Shown piece by piece: positions 56,220 through 64,000 of a stretch of 64,000 bases of DNA. A program made the position numbers and the translations under genes. Positions within the stretch are counted from its first letter, which is position 1, and every line of letters begins with the position of its first letter. The stretch spans positions 1,025,381-1,089,380 of the forward strand of contig UESW01004566.1 of NCBI GenBank assembly GCA_900491605.1. The letters run 5' to 3'. A model generated the notes under the pieces. That model was not told where the DNA came from and did not search any database. It worked only from the letters and a program-made list of their open reading frames with translations. Origin of the DNA: Calamus simplicifolius. Taxonomy: Eukaryota; Streptophyta; Magnoliopsida; Arecales; Arecaceae.

Positions 56220-58290
56220 TTGTTGGAGGTGTGGAATTGGACGGTGATGGAGTCTTCAGTTTGGAGGTGTTGTGAGTGGGAGTTTGTGTCGAGCTTCATC
56301 AAAATATCATTCTCTCAGGTCATTATAAAAAGACTTTTTTTCATAATACTTTATTGTACATAAGTGGTGTCAAATGATTAAAGTATGATTTTTAATAACA
56401 CTTTAAAAAAGTATTCTACCTGAATCTTTAGAAAATTTGATTAAAATTGGACATGACGACTTTGAAAAATGAACGGTCTTAAAAATTTATTAAACATTAG
56501 GTATGACCGCCCTTGAAAACCAACATAGTTAGAACCATCGAAAAACATATATTATTAACGATAATTTCTCTGCAATATAATTATGTTACACAATTAAAAA
56601 TTTAGATCATTAGAAAAACATGAGTCGAGCGATCACATTATAAATGTTAAAGAGAATTGAACGTCCAAATAAAATGGTTAAGAAATACATATTACAAAAT
56701 TAAATTCGAACATCTAAGAAAGTGGATAAACATTATTCATTTAAATATTTAAGAAAATAGATAAATATTACAAAATTGCTTAAGAATAGGGCAATATAAA
56801 AAAGATAGCTCCAAATTTAATTCGAACGCTCCATTCGAACATTCAGGAAACCCGGCGTTAAATGCTGGACCCTTTATAAACGCTCCATTCAATTCACATT
56901 ATAAAATTAAATTGGAACACTTGAAAAAACAGATAAACATTACCCATTCGGAAATTCAAGAAAGTAAATAAATGTTATAAAATTGAATGGCTTGAAAATA
57001 GGTAAACGTTATCCATTGAAATATTCAAAAAAAAAAAAAAAGGAATTCGGATAATCTGATTGTAATACTAGGAATATGCTTTGGATTCCTTGAATGGACA
57101 CGGTTCCCTATGACACAGCATTAGATCATCATAGGATAATCGGATAATCTGATTGTAATACCCTCTAATTCTCTTATATGAGCATCCGAGGAATTTGGAA
57201 CCAATGTCAGATTTTCACAAATGATTTAATTCATTATGCAACTTCAGTCTTCTTCTTCTTTGATTTTTTTTTTTTTTTTAAATGATTTGAGTGGTTTTTG
57301 TCTCCTTTTCTTTTGTGATGATTGGAGGTTTATAGCTATGAGACATTCTACATCGAAGAAAGCCCCTATGATGGAGCTGAATTTTGACAGAGCGGTGTAG
57401 TGGATTAAAAGTAAAGCACTTCACCAAGATTTTTATTTTTTTGAAATATCCATTAGGGAATCATGAATTCAATCTAGATTATGTCTCTATATTCAAAAAG
57501 AAAAAAACTATTCGGTTGCTTTATGGACAGAAATCTTAGTAAAGATTAAATTGTGCTATTGAGGACGAGTAAGGATCATGGTTCTTGGTTCTTCGTTCAC
57601 CGATGGATTTATGGTGTTATGGAGAAGTAAAGAAAGATAGGGTCCATCGAGAAAATAAAAGTTTATATAGAGGAAGAAGAGTTGGAGGGTCGTAATTGGT
57701 ATATGCGAGGAGGCCAAACACTAGTGTAAAACTCAAATAGAAATATAAACGCTAGTGTAAAACAATAAGCCTAACCTAGCTAGGGTAACGTTGGGAAAAT
57801 CAAATAGAATATAATCTTGGATAAGTAATTACCATCAACATGAGTTGGGTTAAATCGACAACAATGTGATCAACTTGATCAGTGCTTGATCCGGGCCAAT
57901 GTGTCCACCTTGGTCAGTACTTGATCTACTTGATCCGGCCCACCTTGGACCCAATATAAGGTCAAGATGTTTGACCCATACCAAGGCAAGCCACAGCAAC
58001 CTCGCCGAAATGCGACATGAAAATCCTTCTACCAAATGCCAGCCTAAGCTCAAGCCTATGTTCAAACTCAAGCTCAATTAAGCCTGGCACGAATAAGTCC
58101 ACTAGTGTTGGAGGACCGTGATTGATTTGCATTGACCTGATTTACTTGCTATTCTTGTTCTCCTTGGCCCAATATGATCAAGCCCGCCTAAAAACCCTCC
58201 TAGGAGATCCTAAAAATGAACTAGGGCCAAGTTCAATATGGGTTCTAGCCTTGGGCTTAGGCCAGTCTTAGATCAGGCCTGGCAACGGTC
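56220..58290. repeat. Dispersed repeat R, copy 2, uninterrupted
   Basis: Contains in one stretch the blocks that flank Gypsy-2 on both sides in copy 1. No coding domain was recognised and termini were not defined, so its class is open (non-autonomous element or ancient segmental copy). An A-run lies near 57,030 and a T-run near 57,265. Confidence 0.6.
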
Positions 58291-59442
58291 CAAGTTTGGC
58301 TCAAAATATATGAAAATGTCTTTATGCACCATATACGGTGTAAATCATGTGAACTGCACCTAGTGATTAGTGCATGGATTTTTTTTTTTTTAATCTTTGG
58401 CACGTGCATACACGTGTTGTGCATCAATCGTCATATATAGTGCAGCTTCTACTACATTGTATCCGATGCAATAAGACTTTTCGAAACATGTATTCATCCA
58501 ATTCAATAAAACTTTAGTCTCAGCCGAAAATGGCGTGACTCATTGGGCCTTTATTTGGATAAGGTAACTCTGTCCCTAAGTGAAATACCTATTAGTCCTA
58601 TATTAAACTATTTCAACAAGGTTCCTCAACATGTCTAATCCAGTCATTTCTAATAAGTCATTATAGTCAAGGTTTCATTTTTTTTTTTCTGCTGTGTATA
58701 CGATTTGAATGTTTAAAATTACACAAATTTACTAGAATTCTAGTTAAGTTATCATATTCTTCTCTCTTTTCTAATTTCATGTTCTCTAGTAGCTTTCAAA
58801 AGCATATGCGGGGAGAAGGGCGACATATTGCAAGCCTATAAACTAAAAAGCAAAGGTGATGATGACACGCAGAGAATCTCATGGAGCTTTTTTAAGGTTA
58901 GATTTATTTGGTTAGGTTATTTTCCAATGAACAAAGATTAATATTTGAAAGCCCCGGACAGATGATGAGCACCATTCTATTCCCCTCCCACTGCTAATAC
59001 TTCTAGTGTTACGAGAAATGCTTCTTGGAGAGAGCACAGCAAAACGAGAGCCATGATACCTGAGTCCTATAGCTATACCACCATATAAAATGATGCCACC
59101 ATATTAGCCACAGAAACAAAGCTTTTTTGAAAAGGATATGAACAATATATCACATAACGCAATTTGCTTTTGCTGCGGCAAAGTCTTATGATTTGGGTTT
59201 TTTAATGCGAGCCGGATAAGAAAAAAAGAAGGCAACCTAAAACAATATGAAAATAGAAGCATCTCTCCAATAACAAGTAAACCTGTCATGCTTGTCATGC
59301 TTTTTACCATATCTGCTCCGCTTGAAAATGGACCTAGCAGAAAAATAAAATTATAAAAATAAAAAAAAGAAGTTGGATCAATTTAAGATCATTCATTTTA
59401 GTTTTTTTAATTTTCAATAATAAAAATTATAATAACATATTG
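58291..59442. other. No gene seen
   Basis: AT-rich intergenic sequence. Short T-runs at 58,380 and 58,678. A 68-codon minus ORF at 59,310-59,104 (Met-Val-Lys-Ser start) is not recognised and has no support. Confidence 0.4.
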
Positions 59443-59460
59443 CACTACAAGAAAATATTG
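59443..59460 (+). repeat. CACTA terminal inverted repeat (left)
   Basis: CACTACAAGAAAATATTG. A mutated inverted counterpart is found at about 12,215-12,232 (AATATTTTTTTGAAGTG). Confidence 0.88.
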
Positions 59461-59467
59461 AAATAGC

Positions 59468-60478
59468 GATGCAAATTTAGCGACGCATCATTGCGTCGCT
59501 AAATTGCAACCACTTTGCGACGTCTCCGTGACAACAAAACATTGCGACGTAATTAGCGATGCATTAGCGTCTCAATAAACTAGAAAATCAAAAAAATTTA
59601 ATTTTTTTTATTTAGCGACGCAAATAATGCATCGCAATATTTTTAAATTAATTTTTTATAAAATATTAATATAGGAAAAAAATATTGCAATGCAACTCAG
59701 TGCGTCGCAATATTTTTAAAAGAATTAAATAGTTAAATAGCGACGCATTAGCGATGCAATAAACTAAAAAATTAGAAAAATTATTTTTAATTTAGCGATG
59801 CACCAATTGAGTCACAAATAATTTAAATAAAATTAATTTTTATAAAATATAAATATGAGAAAAAAATATTGCGATGCAACTCAGTGCGTCGCAATATTTT
59901 AAAAAAAATTAAATATGTTAAATAGCGACGCATTAGCGACGCAATAAAATAGAAAATTAGAAAATTATTTTTTAATTTAGCGACGCAATAACTACGTCGT
60001 AATTATTTTAAATAAAATTAATTTTTATAAAGTATAAATATGAGAAAAAATAATTGCGACGCAACACAGTGCGTCGCAATGTTTTTAAAAATTTAATTAT
60101 ATTAAATAGTGACGCATTAGCGATGCAATAAACCAAAAAATTAGAAAAATTATTTTTAATTTAGCGATGCAATAATTGCATCATAATTATTTTAAATAAA
60201 ATAAATTTTTATAAAATATAATTATGAGAAAAAAATATTGTGACGCAATTCAGTGCGTCGCAATATTTTTAAAAAAATTAATTATGTTAAATAGCGACGC
60301 ATTAGCGATGCAATAAACCATAAAATTTGGAAAATTATGTTTTAATTTAGCGACGCACTTGTTGCGTTGCAATTATTTTAAATAAAATTAATTTTTATAT
60401 AATATAATTATCATATTAAAAAATTGCGATGAAACCCTTTGCATCGCAATATTTTTAAAAAAATTAATTATGTTAAAA
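59468..60478. repeat. 180-bp subterminal array of CACTA-2
   Basis: GCGACGCATTAGCG(A/T)(C/T)GCAATAAA recurs near 59,742, 59,926, 60,111 and 60,294, about 180 bp apart, with TGCGTCGC in the other orientation between. It is the reverse complement of the array at 11,130-12,200. Likely binding sites for the TNPA-like partner protein (inference from the family). Confidence 0.82.
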
Positions 60479-60479
60479 A

Positions 60480-61010
60480 GTGATCGGTTCGAGATCGATC
60501 GTGGCCAATCGGAATCAGGGCTTGGATCGATCACAACTGTTGGATCATCGCCGATCAGATCGATCACCATGGTTCAAGATCGGTAGTGGCCGATCGGGAT
60601 CAGGGCTGGGATCGATGGCAACCGTCGGATCGATGCCGATCGGTTCGATCGCCACGTTCCGAGATCGGTAGTGGACGATCGGGATCAGGGCTTGGATCGA
60701 TCGCAACCGTTGGATCGTCGCCGATTGGACCAATCGCCACGGTCCGAGATCGGTCGTGGTCGATCGGGATCATGGCTTGGATCGATCGCAACCATTGAAT
60801 TGTTGACGATCGGACCGATCGCCATGGTTTGAGATCGATCATGGCCGATCGAGATCAGGGCGTGGATCGATCGCAACCGTCGGATCATCGGCGATCGGAC
60901 CGATCGCCATGGTTCTAGATCGGTCGTGGCCGATCGGGATCAGGGCTTAGATCGATCGCAACCATCGGATCGTCAGCGATCTCGGACCGATCGCAACGGT
61001 CCAAAATCGA
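60480..61010. repeat. 88-bp GATCG-rich array of CACTA-2, about six copies
   Basis: Unit with GGGCTTGGATCGATCGCAAC, CGTCGGATCGTCGCCGATCG and CGGTCCGAGATCGGTCGTGG. Reverse complement of 10,551-11,110. ORFs in it are by-products. Confidence 0.85.
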
Positions 61011-61013
61011 TCA

Positions 61014-61320
61014 TGGTTTTCCCCACCCCCCCCCTCCCGTTCGTCTTCTCCGGCCACTGCCGTGGCCGGCCGTGGCCTGGCCACAGTGGCCATCAAAAAA
61101 AAATTACAGTTTGGGGGGGTTTTCCCCACCCCCCTTCGTCTTCTCCGGCCACGGCCGCTGCCGTGGCCGGCCGTGGCCTGGCCACGGTGGCCAGGCCACC
61201 GAAAAAAAAAAAGTTAGGGGGGGGGGTTTCCCCCCCTCCCGTTCGTCTTCTCCGGCCGCGGTGGCCAGACCAAAAAAAAAAAGTAACAGCTAGGGGGCTT
61301 TTCCCCACCCTCGGCCCCTT
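61014..61320. repeat. C-rich / CCGTGGCC repeat in CACTA-2, about three copies
   Basis: Units start TTTTCCCCACCCCCC at about 61,017, 61,119 and 61,224 (a shorter C-run recurs at 61,299 and 61,496), then CGTCTTCTCCGGCCAC and CCGTGGCCGGCCGTGGCC. GGCCGTGGCCTGGCCACGG is nearly self-complementary and could form a GC-rich hairpin. Confidence 0.7.
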
Positions 61321-61630
61321 CAATTTAAAAAAAAAAATTAGCACTCATAAAAAATTAACAAAAAAATTAGATTCTATCATATTTTATTATTTTTAAAATA
61401 TTTTTAAATAATTTGATGATAAATATAAAAAATATAAATATATTTTTAAAACATGAGCAACTTAATTTTTTTAAAAAAAAGTAACAGCTAGGGGGGTTTT
61501 TCCCACCCCCTAGTCCCTTCAAAAAAAAAAGTTTAACACTCATGAAAAAAATTAACACAAAAATTTAGATTCTATTATATTTTATTATTTTTAAAAATAT
61601 TTTTAAATAATTTGATGATAAATATTAAAA
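61283..61630. repeat. Tandem duplication of about 200 bp in CACTA-2
   Basis: GTAACAGCTAGGGGG... to TTTGATGATAAATAT occurs at about 61,283-61,431 and again at 61,481-61,625, including ACTCATAAAAAATTAAC and TTAGATTCTAT. It joins the transposase break at 61,641. Confidence 0.75.
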
Positions 61631-61640
61631 AAATGTGTTT

Positions 61641-63124
61641 TTACCCCCATGTATTTTTACCCCCATGCTCCAAGCGAAATGCCTTTGTTCTCTCTATACA
61701 ATACGGGCATGCTAATTTTCTAGCTGTACTCCACCCTGATAGCATGCCATATGCTGGAAAATCATTGATTGTCCACATTAAAGCAGCTCTTAATAGAAAA
61801 TTTTGCTTTCTTGAAATATCATAAGTAACTACACCCTCATTCCACATAACTTTTAATTCATCTATCAATGGTTGCAAATATACATCTATCATGATCTTCG
61901 GATTATGCGGTCCAGGAATGAGCATGGTTAAAAACATATATGGAGCGGTCATACACATATCAGGAGGCAGATTGTATGACGTAACAATTACTGGCCAATA
62001 GGAGTATGGTGTAGCAGAGAGACTGTACGGAGTAAAACCATCAACACATAACCCAAGTCTAATATTTCTTGGCTCTAATGCAAACTCAGGATATGTACGA
62101 TCAAAATGTTTCCATGCTTCTCCATCTGATGGATGGCACAAAACATCATGTTTTCATCTATTCTCATAATGCCATCTCATGTGCCCAGCCGACCTGTTCG
62201 AGGCATAAAGCCTCTTAAGTCTAGGGATAAGTGGCAAATAATGCATCCTCTTATAAGATACTTGACTGTGATTCCCACTTCCCATCCTATATGGTCTGTA
62301 TCAAGGATGACCACAGAACTTGCAATCAATTAAAGACTCATCATCCTTGTAATACAACATACATCCATTTAAGCAACAGTCTATTTTTTTAGCAGATAGG
62401 CCAAGCTTCGAAACTAAACTCTTTGTCTTGTAGAAGTCAGGAGGTATTAAGTTACCGGAAGGACATATTTCTTTCATAAGCCCCGCAAATTGATTAAAAC
62501 AATGTTGAGATATATTGTTGTCAGACTTGATACTCATCATTCTAACCGCAACTGACAACTCTGAGTGATTAGAACAACCTGACCAGAGCGGCCACTACGC
62601 TGCATGCAACATCTCGTAAAACTTTTCAGCCTCTCTATTTGGAGGCTCCTCCACATAATTTGGAGCATTCCTATTCTGATAAGCATCCACATTGCTATTA
62701 TAAACATCTCCAAAATTTAGACCAGCAGCATAAAAAATCATGGCTTCATATCTATCGGTTGGCTCATTATTATTCAATTGACCACAACTAGAAGCCCTAA
62801 ATTGAGCAGTACTTGAACCAGCAATTGCATTTGATCAACACCATAATTCCCTATTGGTTCAATTTCTCCATGTTCTGTCCAATACCAGTAGTCAGGTTTG
62901 AAACCTTTTTTATAAAGATGTACCTTCACTTCCTCTACCGTCAAGTACTTTATGTTTTTTCACTTGAAACAAGGACACCTAATTTTCTTCTCACTCAAAA
63001 ATATAGGTTGTTGGCATGCAAAGTGAATAAACCATTCCAACCCTATTAGAAACTCATCTGTATAACCCTTTTGGTCGGGTAAAAGTCTATTATACATCCA
63101 ACTACGATAATGACGAATGTCCAT
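61641..63124 (-). pseudogene. CACTA-2 transposase (TNP2/Transposase_21), broken and C-terminally deleted
   Basis: ATG at 63124 opens MDIRHYRSWMYNRLLPDQKG, then LEWFIHFACQQPIFLSEKKI, CPCFKCKN and KVHLYKKGFKPDYWYW, which is the Transpos_assoc domain (PF13963). A frameshift near 62,835 leads into QFRASSCGQLNNNEPTDRYE. From 62,777 to 61,641 one frame holds apart from stops at about 62,596, 62,301 and 62,150: KIDCCLNGCMLYYKDDESLI, VSYKRMHYLPLIPRLKRLYA, MCHPSDGEAWKHFDRTYPEF, IVTSYNLPPDMCMTAPYMFL, PHNPKIMIDVYLQPLIDELK. These are Transposase_21 blocks. It breaks off at RLEHGGKNTW; the rest of the catalytic region and DUF4218 are absent. Confidence 0.92.
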
Positions 63125-64000
63125 AATAATGAAGCTTTAGAGTGTTCTCTTGATAACCAGCCTAAAACCATAAATAATTGATGCATGTTAATTTTGAGTT
63201 TGTATGCATGTACTATACAAATGCTTTTTAACCATTGTTGGAGTAAATATAAAGTAATAGTTTATAGGTATTTTTTTTTCTATAGAACACATGGATGAAG
63301 AATATAAACAAGTAATTGACATAATAATGATCAAGCAGCAAATATGTCAAGTAAGTATAGCATTTATATAGCAAGGCTACATTAAAAAAAGTCAAATCAA
63401 TCTTTTTTTATCACATAAGATAAAAGAAATAATAAAAGAATAAGCTTGGAAGCAGCAGCAACAAAATGAAAGTACAATTTTGCTTTTTCATGTAAAATAA
63501 GAAGTAACACCATAATGTAAAAATTGGGAAAGAATAGCACTAAAAGAAGAAAAGCAGAGAACAATAATGAATCGCAGTTGTGGCATATGACAAGGAAAAG
63601 TGACCTGTCAAAACATGTCCAAAGAGTGTAAGGGCTACTAATAGATTGTGAGATATAGTGCAGTTGATCAGGTGAATCTTTGACATGGAAAGCAATGCTG
63701 GCAATATAGATTTGTGCAAGGAGAATTTGGCTTTAGAAATAATTAAGACCAATATGTGCTACTTGGCAATGTCAAAAGGCAACAAGGAGGTTTGGCATTG
63801 GCAAGCAAGTGATGGAACAGCAATGGAAAGTTGTGATTAGATAATGGTCAAGATTTGCATACAAATGAAGCAAATTAAAGATAAACCATCAGAAGGCACC
63901 ATAGGATGAATGATATCCAAGTATTATTGCACAAAACCCAACTGTATTAAGAGTATCAAAATTCAACTGCTAGCATGCACTGAAGAAATTAGTCTCAAAG
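63125..64000. other. No gene seen; presumed 5' flank or intron of the CACTA transposase
   Basis: AT-rich with no recognised domain on either strand. It lies upstream of the transposase ATG and may hold its promoter or a leader intron. No CACTA terminal sequence (TAGTG end) was found before the window edge. Confidence 0.4.

Larger units (their letters stand above)
59443..63124. mobile_element. CACTA-2 element (left end and transposase side; right end outside window)
   Basis: The left tip CACTACAAGAAAATATTG at 59443-59460 is the family terminal sequence. Then come the 180-bp array (59,468-60,478), the 88-bp array (60,480-61,010), C/T-rich repeats (61,014-61,530) and a transposase pseudogene on the minus strand (63,124-61,641). 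TTG (59440-59442) would be the 3-bp target duplication. The DUF4218 part expected between 61,641 and the tip is missing. The right terminus was not seen before 64,000. Confidence 0.85.

Overview
This is a transposable-element-dense stretch of a flowering plant nuclear genome, probably a monocot. That is a guess from the abundance of Sirevirus-type Copia and Tat-type Gypsy elements; no single-copy gene fixes the species. No bacterial, viral or organellar gene was seen. The only host-gene trace is a broken first exon of a GDSL esterase/lipase at 53.1 kb. Almost every coding segment carries frameshifts and stops. Many are one-base indels, some of which may be assembly errors, and one ambiguous base (N) sits at 29,622.

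Layout: (1) 1-315, C-terminal part of a CACTA (En/Spm) transposase on the minus strand. (2) 364-10,550, Copia-1, a Sirevirus-like Copia element with a gene after pol (ORF2) and a 3' LTR cut short. (3) 10,551-12,232, end of a CACTA element made of two tandem-repeat arrays. (4) 12,886-21,470, Gypsy-1, a Tat-lineage element (5' LTR with minisatellite, gag, protease, RT, two RNase H domains, integrase, antisense coiled-coil ORF). (5) 21,471-32,394, Copia-2, complete with both LTRs, inserted into the antisense ORF of Gypsy-1. (6) 32,395-39,924, Copia-3, 5'-truncated, whose 3' LTR is interrupted by a solo LTR (38,390-39,786) with perfect CTCTT target duplications. (7) 39.9-42.3 kb, a decayed chromovirus-type Gypsy. 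(8) 45.0-52.5 kb, a dispersed repeat split by Gypsy-2, a 5'-truncated Tat element with an antisense spliced-looking gene and a 2.8 kb 3' LTR that is mostly a 60-bp minisatellite. (9) 53.1 kb GDSL pseudogene followed by an LTR-like stretch. (10) 56.2-58.3 kb, a second, unsplit copy of the repeat of item 8. (11) 59,443 to at least 63,124, a second CACTA element with a clear CACTACAAGAAAA end, the same two arrays in inverted orientation, and a transposase pseudogene.

The main unexplained structure is shared by the Copia elements. A dense array of the 10-bp palindrome GAGTCGACTC and close variants lies in each LTR upstream of the TATA box, and a second shorter array lies between pol and ORF2, just before the ORF2 start codon. 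The LTRs also carry conserved AACGG motifs (one a full match to the plant MSA G2/M element) directly before TATAAATAG. ORF2 in the Copia elements and the antisense gene in the Tat elements have a similar plan: a plant-transposon globular domain, a low-complexity linker and a C-terminal coiled coil, although they belong to different retrotransposon orders of descent and lie on opposite strands.
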